Source of the DNA: Faecalicatena faecalis
GTDB lineage: Bacteria > Bacillota > Clostridia > Lachnospirales > Lachnospiraceae
Length of the DNA stretch: 64,000 nucleotides
Direction of reading: 5' to 3'
NCBI RefSeq assembly: GCF_012524165.2
Contig: NZ_JABACJ020000002.1
Span: 310,001-374,000, forward strand
The position numbers and the translations under genes were made by a program. Shown here piece by piece: positions 26,105-35,088 of the stretch; the first letter of the stretch is position 1; every line of letters starts with the position of its first letter. The notes beneath the pieces were generated by a model, which searched no databases, was not told where the DNA came from, and worked only from the letters and a program-made list of their open reading frames with translations.

Positions 26105-28813
26105 CTATTTGATTTTCTGTACCTTAATTGCGCATACCTTATATTCCGGAGTGCTGGAAATTCCATCTAATGCATCATTCGTCAGCCAGTTTGCTCCACC
26201 CTCGATATAGTGGAACGGCATCCAGCATTCTCCTTCTCTTGTCTTATCTGACACATGGGCTTTGGCAGCTATGGTTCCTCTTCTCGAAGATATTTCTACC
26301 ATCTCTTCATTCCGTATTCCCAATTTCAACGCATCATTGGTATTCATCTCAATAAAGGACTCCGGTGCGATCTGATGAATGCCTTCTGTTCTGTCCGTCA
26401 TGGCACATGCATTATAATGATAGAGAATTCGTCCCGTCATCAGAAGCAGCGGATACTCTTCATCCGGAAGCTCTACGGAACATTTGTATTCTGCCGGTCT
26501 GAAGTATCCCAGGCCTCTTGAAAATTTCCCTTCATGCATGATCGGCGTTCCCGGATGGTCTTTGCTAAAACACGGCCACTGTAATCCTCGCCCATCCACT
26601 TCTTTACTGTCCAGACGTTCATGGCTGATTCCTCCAAAGGAAGGAGTCACCAGAGAGATTTCTTCCATGATTTCTGCCGGAGTCAGATGTGGCTGTGGAT
26701 AGCCCATACGTCTCATAATCTCTGTAAATATCCAGGTATCCGGTCTTGTCTCACCAGCAATTTCAACGGCTTTACGCACACGCTGCACACGGCGCTCTGT
26801 ATTGGTAAATGTACCCTCTTTCTCTGCGTAAGATCTTCCCGGAAGGATGACATCTGCAAGCTTCGCTGTCTCTGTCATAAATAATTCATCTATAACAAAG
26901 AAATCCAGAGATTTAAGAGCATGTATCACATGTGCTGTATTCGGATCTGTTCTCACCGGATCTTCACCAAAGATAAAGAGACCCTTGATTTCTCCTGTAA
27001 TCATCTTTGGAAAACAATCCGTTGCTTTCACGCCTACGTTTGGATTCAAAGTCGTATTCCATGCCTTTTCAAACTTTTCAACAATGCCCGGTGCGATGAT
27101 ATTCTGATATCCGGGGAACTGATTGGGAGATGCCCCCATATCGCATGCTCCCTGTACATTGTTCTGTCCACGGATCGGGTTCACACCGCATCCCGGGCGT
27201 CCCAGTTTTCCAGTCAGCATAGCAAGGTTCGAAAGAGACATAACGCCCTCTGTCCCTGTATGATGTTCTGTCACTCCAAGACAATACAGAATCGGTGCCC
27301 TGTCAGCCGTTGCATACATGCGGGCAGCTTCTCTTAAAATATCAGCATCAATACCGCAGATTCCGGCAACTTTGTCCGGAGTATACTCTCTCACGGCTTC
27401 TTTCACTGCTTCAAAGTTTTCTGTTCTTTCATGAATAAATGCTTCATCCAGAAGTCCTTCTTCTATAATAATGTGCATCATACCATTCGCAAATGCTACG
27501 TTAGTTCCCGGACGTAATTTCAGATGTATGTCTGCTTTTTTTGCAAGATCAATTTCTCTTGGATCAACAACGATCAATTTGGTTCCCTTCTCAACCGCCT
27601 GACGAATCTGCATACCGATGACCGGATGTGCATGTTCTGGATTTGAACCAACTAACATAATAACATCTGATTCATGAGTGATATCATAAATAGTATTTGT
27701 CATGGCTCCTGAGCCTAATGTGGTTGCCAGCCCGGCAACAGTAGGAGCATGTCAAACGCGGGCACAATTATCGGTATTGTTGCTCTCAAACACTGTCCGA
27801 ACCATTTTCTGAAGCATATACACATCTTCATTGGTTGAACGTGAGCAGGCAAAACCAGCCAGTGCCTCACCTCCATAATTTTCTCTTAATTCTGTGAATT
27901 TGGAAGCCACAAGATCTAACGCTTCATCCCATGTTGCTCTCTCAAATTCTCCCGTATCTTTATTCTTAATCAGAGGATAACGGATTCTGTCTTCCTGATC
28001 TATGAAATCAAAGGAAGCACTTCGTCCCTTCACACACAGAAGTCCATGGTTGGACGGTCCGTCTGCTCCCTCTACATCCACAATCTTATTGTCTTTGACA
28101 ATCAGATCCATCTGACATCCTGTAGCACAATGTGGACAAGTGGTACGTACACGTTTTGTCTCCCAGCCTCTGTAGTTCTTTTTACGCTTCTCAGTGATAG
28201 CGCCTGTAGGACATGCCTGTGCACAGTTACCGCAGGATTCACAAAGGGTGGTATCCCAGTCTGCACCAAAAGGAGCCTCGATAATATTGAACATTCCCGT
28301 CTTGCCAAGCGTGATAGCCTTCCTTCCTGTCACCTTGGCACATGTATTCACACATCTCTGGCAATGGATACAAAGCTCGGGATGATAACATAGGAATGGA
28401 TGGCTGTCCTTTACCGGACGTTCGATCTTCTTACGTGTCCCCACATATCTGGATTCTTCCACACCATATTCATAGCACAGTTCCTGTAATTCACATTCCC
28501 CGTTTTGTGGGCATGAAAAACATCCTCTGTGATGATTTGATAATAGTAAATTTAAAATAGTCTTGCGTGCTTCTATCACTCTCTCGCTTTTTGTCTGTAC
28601 ATGCATCCCTTCTTTTACAAGAGTGTTGCAGGCAGTCGGAAGCTTATTCATACCTTCCACTTCTACCACACACATACGGCATGATCCAATTTCATTGACT
28701 TCTTTCATGTAACACAGGGTCGGAATACGGATATTTACGGATTGCGCTGCTTCCAGAATTGTCATATCTTCGCCTGCTTCTACAGCTATCCCGTCTATAT
28801 TAAGACAAATCAT
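26105..28813 (-). CDS. fdhF: selenocysteine-containing formate dehydrogenase, catalytic subunit with NuoG-like N-terminus
   Basis: 902 residues if the in-frame TGA at 27752-27754 is read as selenocysteine (residue 354). The context NCARV-U-HAPTVAG is exactly that of the active site of FDH-H, and the reading frame continues for 548 codons with full family sequence. Residues 1-215 carry NuoG-type clusters: 2Fe-2S (CYMKEVNEIGSCRMC), the His-Cys cluster HHRGCFSCPQNGECELQELC, and two 4Fe-4S sets (CIHCQRCVNTC, CESCGNCAQACP). Then the molybdopterin part: CPHCATGCQ cluster, Sec354, RGQNNVQGACDMG, and the C-terminal MGD domain. ATG 28813 overlaps the upstream stop (ATGA). Reaction: formate to CO2, or the reverse, with electrons passed to the NAD(P)-linked partner upstream. 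Confidence 0.93.
27723..27754 (-). promoter_or_regulatory. SECIS element of fdhF with Sec TGA codon
   Basis: TGA at 27754-27752 (minus strand). Twelve bases later a perfect 6-bp stem GTTGCC / GGCAAC (27739-27734 and 27728-27723) closes a five-base GGGCT loop. Distance and G/U-rich loop fit bacterial SECIS elements recognised by SelB, like that of E. coli fdhF. Confidence 0.88.
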
Positions 28814-30648
28814 GCGTCTCTGCCTCCTTTCAGTACCCCACATCCAAAGTGGTCACAGCGCAAGCAGCGGTTTGCCTCCTGCATAGCCTCTTCATATGTG
28901 TAAGGGTTTTCAACATGCTCAAAATCATGTTTCCGGATATATGCCGGACGTTCTGTAATATTGGCGCGCCCTGTCGGAATCCGGTTATTTTCTTTTGGGT
29001 CCGGGACACGAGCTTCACAATACAGTTTATGATGATATCCCAGATATTCATCAATGTTATGAGCAGCAACCTTTCCTGCCGCAATAGCACGAATGGCTGT
29101 TGCCGGAGCTGTAGCACAGTCGCCTCCTGCAAAGACACCCGGCTTATTCAATACCGCCGTATCTAATCCTGCTTTAAATACGCCCCGTTCTGCTTCCATG
29201 CCGAATTCCTCGAACGGACGGCTTATAATATCCTGGCCTACCGCGATCAGAATCACATCACAGGGAATTCTTTGTGGCTCCTTGTTTGCATCCACAGGGC
29301 TTGGCCGCCCAGCTTTATCGTAAGGACCAATCATCTGTGGCTGTACGATCAATGCAGAACATGCTCCCTCGACAGTTTTCTCGATGGATTTCGGCGCCTG
29401 TAAGGTGATCAGCTCAATCCCTTCCATAACTGCAGATTCGATCTCTGTATCTAATGCCGTCATATCTTCCTGCCTTCTCCGATATACAATACGGACCTCT
29501 TTTGCCTTACAGCGTACAGCACTCCTCGCTGCATCCATGGCAACATTTCCGCCGCCGATCACAACAACATTCTTGCCACTATAATCCGGCTTTTCCCCAT
29601 TTCCTATGCGGTCCAGCATCTCAACTGCAGATTCCACATTCTCTGCATCGATCCCATCCAGCCTGAGCTTCTTGCCTGCCTGGGCTCCGATTGCCACAAA
29701 CATAGCATCATATTCTTCATATACGTCTTCAACCGGAATCTCTGTTCCTACCTTTGCTTCATATCTGACTTCAATATCGCCTGCTGACAGAATTGCCCGG
29801 ATATCCTCATCCAGACGGTCTTTCGGAAAACGATAATTCGGAATTCCATAACGGAGCATGCCGCCTAATTTTTTCTGCCTCTCGAAGATGGTTACTTTAT
29901 GTCCCATCAGTCCAAGGAAATATGCCGCTGTCATACCGGCTGGACCGCCGCCGATAACTGCTACCTTTTTTCCCGTAGAACGGTTTGCCTTGGGAACTGC
30001 CACCTGATCAGCTGCCACCTGATCCACGATGTATTTTTTTAAGCCCCGGATATTGATGGCATCGTCAATAATATTACGCCGGCATCTCTGCTCACAGGGA
30101 TGCTCGCATATCATGGCACATGCCGTTGGAAGCGGATTATCTTTTCGTATCAGATTCACAGCTCCTGCATAATCCTCTTCACCGATTAGGGCAATGTAGC
30201 CCGGAATATCTACATGCGCCGGGCAGAGATTAATGCACGGCACCTTCTGCCCCATCCCGCCCAGACATTCATGATTTAAAATATGACTTTCATATTCTTC
30301 ATAAAATACATCCAGCCCGTCAAGAACTTCTGTCGCTGTCTGATAACCGATGGCACAATCCGCTGTATCTCTGATCATCGCTGCCAGAGAACGCATATGC
30401 TCCAGTACCTCCATCGTCGCATCTCCTTCTAATACCTTTCGAAGAAGAACTTCCAGCTGCGGCAGCCCGTCCCTGCATGGAACACATTTTCCACAAGTCT
30501 GGTTTTTCGATGCTACCAGAAGTGAAAGCTGTACCGTTAAAGGGCAGGTTCCCGGAGGATATGCTTTCACTTTTGTTTCAAATGTTTCCAAAAGTCTGCC
30601 AATCTTCACATCGCAGCTTTGCGGATCTGCCAGAAAAATCTTACTCAT
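28810..30648 (-). CDS. NAD(P)-linked oxidoreductase subunit of formate dehydrogenase (NuoF C-terminal + GltD-like)
   Basis: 612 residues. Residues ~20-130 resemble the NuoF C-terminal cluster domain (QTCGKCVPCRDGLPQLEVLL). A GltD-like part follows: cluster ligands CINLCPAHVDIPGY and CEHPCEQRCRR, the FAD loop VAVIGGGPAGMTAAYFLGL, the NADPH loop VVVIGGGNVAMDAARS, and GVFAGGDCATAPATAIRAIA. A last cysteine pair is RCLRCDHFGC. It probably accepts electrons from FdhF and reduces NAD(P). The FMN/NADH part of NuoF is missing, so it is not a classical NuoF. It overlaps focA by 8 bp and fdhF by 4 bp. Confidence 0.88.
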   Translation of the reverse strand: MSKIFLADPQSCDVKIGRLLETFETKVKAYPPGTCPLTVQLSLLVASKNQTCGKCVPCRDGLPQLEVLLRKVLEGDATMEVLEHMRSLAAMIRDTADCAIGYQTATEVLDGLDVFYEEYESHILNHECLGGMGQKVPCINLCPAHVDIPGYIALIGEEDYAGAVNLIRKDNPLPTACAMICEHPCEQRCRRNIIDDAINIRGLKKYIVDQVAADQVAVPKANRSTGKKVAVIGGGPAGMTAAYFLGLMGHKVTIFERQKKLGGMLRYGIPNYRFPKDRLDEDIRAILSAGDIEVRYEAKVGTEIPVEDVYEEYDAMFVAIGAQAGKKLRLDGIDAENVESAVEMLDRIGNGEKPDYSGKNVVVIGGGNVAMDAARSAVRCKAKEVRIVYRRRQEDMTALDTEIESAVMEGIELITLQAPKSIEKTVEGACSALIVQPQMIGPYDKAGRPSPVDANKEPQRIPCDVILIAVGQDIISRPFEEFGMEAERGVFKAGLDTAVLNKPGVFAGGDCATAPATAIRAIAAGKVAAHNIDEYLGYHHKLYCEARVPDPKENNRIPTGRANITERPAYIRKHDFEHVENPYTYEEAMQEANRCLRCDHFGCGVLKGGRDA

Positions 30649-31495
30649 CTTTGTTTCCTCCTAATTTTTCTGCTTGTTTGCTTTTTCTAAGAAATAAGAA
30701 CCAGTAGACACAGCCCACACAGAGCGCACCGCCTACAATATTTCCAAGGGTGACCGGTAAAAGATTTGCTCCGAAGAACCCCTTCCATGTAATGACATCC
30801 ATGTTGACATTGACTTCCGCTGCCGCCTTCGCATACTCCGGAACATTTTTAGCAAAAAGTCCTGCTCCTATGTAGTACATATTTGCCACACTATGTTCAA
30901 AACCGCAGAGAACAAAGATCATAATCGGGAAAAATAATCCTATGATCTTTCCTGCCACATCCTTTGCCGCAAAGGCAATCCAGACTGCCAGACACACAAG
31001 GAAGTTACAGAAGATTCCTTTGATAAATGCTTGGGAAAATGAAAGAGTACATTTCCCGGCTGCAGCACTCATTGCAGAAACCGCCATGCCATTTCCAAAA
31101 AGTCCGAACTGATTGGAATATACCATACCCGCTGCAACTAAGAGTCCTCCGATCATATTTCCGATGTACACAACAATCCAGTTTTTTAACATACCACCCG
31201 CTGTAATCTCCTTTTCCAGGAGAGGAATCGTTAACATACAGTTTCCTGTGAACAACTCGCTTCCTGCCAAAAGAACCATAGTAAGTCCCCCCGGGAAAAT
31301 ACATGCTCCGACAAATTTTCCGACAGACGCCATCGGAATGGACACTGCCGCAGTTGTTGCACCAACGCCTCCCAGCGCAATGAATGCGCCTGCCATGACA
31401 GCGAGAAGCAGCATTTTCGGAATCGGCGTATTTACTTTTCCTTTTCCAATCGCAACATAATTTTTCGTTATTTCAGCAGGTGAAAACATATTCAT
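30641..31495 (-). CDS. focA: formate/nitrite transporter family protein
   Basis: 284 residues, six hydrophobic helices, FNT fold. FSPAEITKNYVAIGKGK at the N-terminus, GSELFTGNCMLTIPLLEK and GLFFPIMIFVLCGFEHSVANMYY (split here as ILCGFEHSVAN) are FocA motifs. It leads the formate operon, so it presumably carries formate to or from the dehydrogenase. AGGAGG lies before ATG 31495. Confidence 0.9.
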   Translation of the reverse strand: MNMFSPAEITKNYVAIGKGKVNTPIPKMLLLAVMAGAFIALGGVGATTAAVSIPMASVGKFVGACIFPGGLTMVLLAGSELFTGNCMLTIPLLEKEITAGGMLKNWIVVYIGNMIGGLLVAAGMVYSNQFGLFGNGMAVSAMSAAAGKCTLSFSQAFIKGIFCNFLVCLAVWIAFAAKDVAGKIIGLFFPIMIFVLCGFEHSVANMYYIGAGLFAKNVPEYAKAAAEVNVNMDVITWKGFFGANLLPVTLGNIVGGALCVGCVYWFLFLRKSKQAEKLGGNKDE

Positions 31496-31547
31496 AATAT
31501 ATACCTCCTCTTTTCCTTTTTTTCTATCATAAACCTCCCGTTGTCTA

Positions 31548-31562
31548 TACGAATTGTATAAA
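31548..31562. promoter_or_regulatory. inverted repeat in the focA/pucR-type intergenic region
   Basis: TATAC-GAATT-GTATA is a perfect 5-base inverted repeat with a 5-base spacer. It lies in the control region of the formate operon and the divergent regulator, and is a candidate operator; no further proof. Confidence 0.35.
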
Positions 31563-31593
31563 TATACATTTTTACCTCTCCTTTAATATGCAC

Positions 31594-31621
31594 TTGACAT
31601 ATTGACAGACTATACTATAAT
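31594..31621 (+). promoter_or_regulatory. promoter of the PucR-type regulator
   Basis: TTGACA (31594-31599), 16 bases, TATAAT (31616-31621), 40 bp upstream of the gene's ATG at 31661. Both boxes are consensus. Confidence 0.75.
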
Positions 31622-31660
31622 TTTAACTATCACTGTTTTCGAACGATAAGGAGCTGTAAC

Positions 31661-33232
31661 ATGAAAATACCATTAAATGTACTACTGTATCAGCTTTCAC
31701 CGAACAGCATTTACGAATCCCAGAATATTGACCTTTCCAAAGGCATTGACGGAATCAAACTTTTTGACGAAGACGATGCAGGAGACTCAGATAAAAACTA
31801 TATCTATATGGGGTCTGAGGAAATGTTCCGTACATATTCCCCCCTGCTTTTAAGTCAGCAGCAGCTGTCTCCCTGCTCTTTTTTATGTGTTACGTCAGAT
31901 GAAAGTCTTCACCTGGAAAGTTTTCCAAAAGATTTATCCCTGATTCTTTTATATAAAAAAGAATCTTTTTCATCTATTTTTAATTTAATCGTTAATATTT
32001 TTCTGGATTTTAGAACCTGGCATAAAGATTTTCATCTGGAACTTCTTCGAAATGCCTCTATGCAGAGGCTTCTGGATATGAGTCAGGACTATCTTGTACA
32101 TCCTGCCATTGTTCTGGACCGAAATTATTCCGTTCTTGGCTATGTCCGTAATCCTGACTGTGACATCCCTCTGATGGATACCATTTTATCCGACGGCTAT
32201 ATTACACCGCAGACGATGACAAGCCTTTACCAGAATGGGCTGATGTCCCCTTCACAGAATAGTACGAATCCCTATATCAATTACTATTGCCTGTCATCCA
32301 GGGAGTGCTATTACAGTATGATGTACCGGTTTTATTCGAACAATCATGAAGTTGGCTATATGCTGGTCTTCCGGTGCAGTGTTCATCCAAAGACCAATTA
32401 TCTGTATCTTATGAATGCCGTTGCAGATAATCTTCAGCTTTACTTCCAGCAGGAGCGTTACCAGAACCGTTCTACTTCGGACATGTACGAATCCTTCCTG
32501 TCAGAAATCATGGAACATCCGGATTTGGAAGACAAGCAGTATCAAGACCAGATCAGCTACATCCCCGGGTTATCTATGAACGGATATTTTCTTCTGGCAA
32601 AGGTAGAATATAATAATCAGATCGAATTACCTTATACTTTTGCGTGCTGGAACATTCGAAACTCCATTTCGCAGCTAAGACCTTTCATCTGCCAGAATAG
32701 TATGTATGTCCTGCGGATTTTATCTGACGGAAAGGATTTTTCCACATTTTTAAACACAGAAGAAGAACAGCTTTTCCTGAAATGTTTTCATGGACAGCCT
32801 ATCACCTGTGGAATCAGCGGCGCCTTTTTCTCACTCAAGGACTTACAGACAGCAGCAATACAGTGTAAAGAAACACTTTTACTTGGGAAAGCAGGCTGTG
32901 AACATACAAACAAGTTCTATAATTTTGCAGACTACCATACCCACTATCTGCTAAAAGAACTGAAGCAGCATGTACCGATGAAAATGATGTCCTCACCATG
33001 CTATACGATTCTGAAGCAGTATGACATAGAGCACCATACTGATTTATGTGATGTTTTTATGCAGTATTTGAAAAATGGAAGAAATATTAATCAGACATCC
33101 TCTGCTACATTCATGCATCGGAATACAGTTTTAAATAAAATCAAAAAGGCAACACAGATCATGCACAATGATTTTGAAGATTCTCAGATGCTTGTGGCAT
33201 TTATCCTGTCTTACCTGAACGATCATATATAA
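31661..33232 (+). CDS. PucR/CdaR-type helix-turn-helix regulator
   Basis: 523 residues. The C-terminal ~60 residues form the PucR-type HTH (TSSATFMHRNTVLNKIKKAT, then LVAFILSYLN). The long N-terminal part has the layout of purine-catabolism-type regulators but no motif I can name. AAGGAGC precedes ATG 31661. Divergent from the focA-fdh operon, so a likely regulator of formate metabolism; followed after 22 bp by a second regulator. Confidence 0.8.
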   Translation: MKIPLNVLLYQLSPNSIYESQNIDLSKGIDGIKLFDEDDAGDSDKNYIYMGSEEMFRTYSPLLLSQQQLSPCSFLCVTSDESLHLESFPKDLSLILLYKKESFSSIFNLIVNIFLDFRTWHKDFHLELLRNASMQRLLDMSQDYLVHPAIVLDRNYSVLGYVRNPDCDIPLMDTILSDGYITPQTMTSLYQNGLMSPSQNSTNPYINYYCLSSRECYYSMMYRFYSNNHEVGYMLVFRCSVHPKTNYLYLMNAVADNLQLYFQQERYQNRSTSDMYESFLSEIMEHPDLEDKQYQDQISYIPGLSMNGYFLLAKVEYNNQIELPYTFACWNIRNSISQLRPFICQNSMYVLRILSDGKDFSTFLNTEEEQLFLKCFHGQPITCGISGAFFSLKDLQTAAIQCKETLLLGKAGCEHTNKFYNFADYHTHYLLKELKQHVPMKMMSSPCYTILKQYDIEHHTDLCDVFMQYLKNGRNINQTSSATFMHRNTVLNKIKKATQIMHNDFEDSQMLVAFILSYLNDHI

Positions 33233-33254
33233 AATGAAAAGAAAGGAATTGCGT

Positions 33255-33905
33255 ATGAGTACATATATGCTTGATACTTTAAAACAGATTGCCTCCGCAA
33301 TGGCGGTACAATTCGGATCTGAATGTGAGGTTGTTATTCATGATTTATCCCGGAGCGCTTCCAACTGCTCAATTGTCCATATTGAAAACGGGCATGTTTC
33401 CGGCCGTAAACTGGGCGATGGTCCGTCAAAGGCTATCCTTTCCGCCATCCATCATCACGAGGGACGCCTAAAGGATAAGCTTTCTTATCTTACCAAGACA
33501 GATGATGGACACATTCTAAAATCCAGCACCGTCTATATTCATGATGAAGATTTGGTTGTACGTTATATCTTATCCATTAATTATGATGTGACCAATCTCC
33601 TTGCCCTGGAAAAATCTATACAGTCTTTAGCCCACTGCCCGGATGAACTTCATTCGGAAGACAGTACAAAAGATCCGAAACATATCACCCATGATGTCAA
33701 CCAGCTTCTGGACGAGCTGATCGAACAGTCTGTGGCCATGGTCGGAACCCCGCTTCCCCTTATGAGTAAAGAGGAAAAAATAAAAGCGATTAATTTCCTG
33801 AATGATGCCGGAGCATTTCTTATTACCAAATCTGGTGATAAGATTGCAAAATACTTCGGCATATCAAAATACACTCTTTACAGCTACGTAGATATTAACA
33901 AATAA
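33255..33905 (+). CDS. YheO/DauR-like PAS-HTH regulator
   Basis: 216 residues. The N-terminal ~120 residues fit the YheO-type PAS domain (FGSECEVVIHDLSRSASNC, then GHVSGRKLGDGPS), and the C-terminus has the HTH_22-type DNA-binding segment (FLNDAGAFLITKSGDKIAKY, then GISKYTLYSYVD). Start chosen at ATG 33255 after AAAGGAA; a 21-base longer form from 33234 has no ribosome site. Likely co-transcribed with the PucR-type regulator. Confidence 0.85.
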   Translation: MSTYMLDTLKQIASAMAVQFGSECEVVIHDLSRSASNCSIVHIENGHVSGRKLGDGPSKAILSAIHHHEGRLKDKLSYLTKTDDGHILKSSTVYIHDEDLVVRYILSINYDVTNLLALEKSIQSLAHCPDELHSEDSTKDPKHITHDVNQLLDELIEQSVAMVGTPLPLMSKEEKIKAINFLNDAGAFLITKSGDKIAKYFGISKYTLYSYVDINK

Positions 33906-33915
33906 AGGGGCAGGA

Positions 33916-33932
33916 GGCGGTGATCAACCGCC
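33916..33932 (+). terminator. short hairpin after the YheO-like gene
   Basis: GGCGGT-GATCA-ACCGCC, 6-bp G+C-rich stem 11 bp after the stop; only a loose T-rich tract follows. Confidence 0.5.
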
Positions 33933-34085
33933 GTCTTCTGATCCTTCTGTTTTTCCCTGGTTCTTCGTCATTTTCCTTGATTGCTATCATCCCATTATAA
34001 AAGCCTTCCATATATCCGATGATCTATCCCCTTTTCTTCTCATCACACCTATAAAATTCACCCATAGTTGTACTGCTGCCAGCTA

Positions 34086-34134
34086 TGATTAGCAGAGAGC
34101 GCGGACACTTTTGGTCCGCTCTCTCTGCTAATCA
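34086..34134. terminator. long G+C-rich hairpin at the 3' end of the 48-aa membrane protein gene
   Basis: TGATTAGCAGAGAG..GCGGAC pairs with GTCCGC..CTCTCTGCTAATCA with one mismatch around ACTTTTG. It includes the stop codon of the small gene on the minus strand. Confidence 0.65.
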
Positions 34135-34274
34135 GAATTTTTCTGCCACTTTTTTATCAACCCAATCACAATAACTGCGACTATAATTCCCAGTGTAATT
34201 TTATTACTTAATAAAAAGAGAAAGAGAAATACAAATATCACAAATAATAAAATCAGTAAAAACAAAATTTTCAT
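34128..34274 (-). CDS. 48-aa membrane protein
   Basis: ATG 34274 follows GAGGAGGG at eight bases. The 48 residues are two hydrophobic helices (KILFLLILLFVIFVFLFLFL, then LGIIVAVIVIGLI) and a short basic tail KKWQKNSD. No family recognised. It lies 36 bp downstream of the lipoprotein gene, likely one transcript, closed by a strong hairpin. Confidence 0.6.
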   Translation of the reverse strand: MKILFLLILLFVIFVFLFLFLLSNKITLGIIVAVIVIGLIKKWQKNSD

Positions 34275-34310
34275 AACATTATCCCTCCTCGATGAAACAA
34301 ATCAATTGAT

Positions 34311-34871
34311 CTATGATTCCACTTTCAATGACAGACTTCCTGTGAAGTTGTCGCCTTTCAATACTATAAAATTGTCTCCTGCCGGCATCGTAAAATCGTA
34401 GACACCATTTCCGTTTTCTTCTGTAATCTTATGTACTTCTTTCTCCCCGGAAATAATATGGTCCTCCATGCTGCTCAGCCAGTATAAGGTCACTGTGCCG
34501 GACTGAATATTAAGTGAATAAGTTGCTTTCAAGGCGTTTCCCTTCTCACGGTCTACCAAAGTGCCTCCGAAAATATATTCTTTTCCATGAAACTGATGAT
34601 ATTCAGCTTCATAGTTCCCCACATAATCATCTACCCCAAGTTCCCGTTTTCCTGTCAGATCCCGATCTTTTGTAATGGAATATTTGCTGATTGATCCAAC
34701 CCAGTCATTGAACTCATCCTTTATCCCTTCTTTTAGTTCTTCCAGTTCACTTTTTATACCGTCTTTATTATCCTCAAACTCCTTAAGGAGCCCGCTGCCC
34801 AGTTCTGAACATCCTGTGAGACATATACTCAGCGACAGCATCAGTAAGAATATTGAAATCCATTTACGCAT
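34311..34871 (-). CDS. lipoprotein of unknown function
   Basis: 186 residues. Signal peptide WISIFLLMLSLSICLTGC ends in a lipobox LTGC, so it is anchored to the outer face of the membrane. After a short charged helix (EFEDNKDGIKSELEELKEG) the rest is beta-rich, without a motif I can name. The third of three adjacent ATGs is chosen, seven bases after GGAGG. Confidence 0.7.
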   Translation of the reverse strand: MRKWISIFLLMLSLSICLTGCSELGSGLLKEFEDNKDGIKSELEELKEGIKDEFNDWVGSISKYSITKDRDLTGKRELGVDDYVGNYEAEYHQFHGKEYIFGGTLVDREKGNALKATYSLNIQSGTVTLYWLSSMEDHIISGEKEVHKITEENGNGVYDFTMPAGDNFIVLKGDNFTGSLSLKVES

Positions 34872-35088
34872 CATCATCCCTCCTGACAGTCCGTTTCATA
34901 TCTATACACCATCCTTTCCTGCTCTTTATTTGACTGTATTATATCCAGCCCTTCCCTTGAAATCAACAAATGTGACATATCGTAAATAATGTTACAGTTC
35001 TCACACACTATCCGCAAAATCATGTCCCTGGTGCTTTTCATCTTTCATGCGTCCTGAATTCATGGTACTATAGTAGCGAGGTGATTCC

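Noticed and set aside
26105..28813. Two separate genes either side of TGA 27752
   Set aside because: The frame, the active-site context and the SECIS hairpin all show a single selenoprotein.
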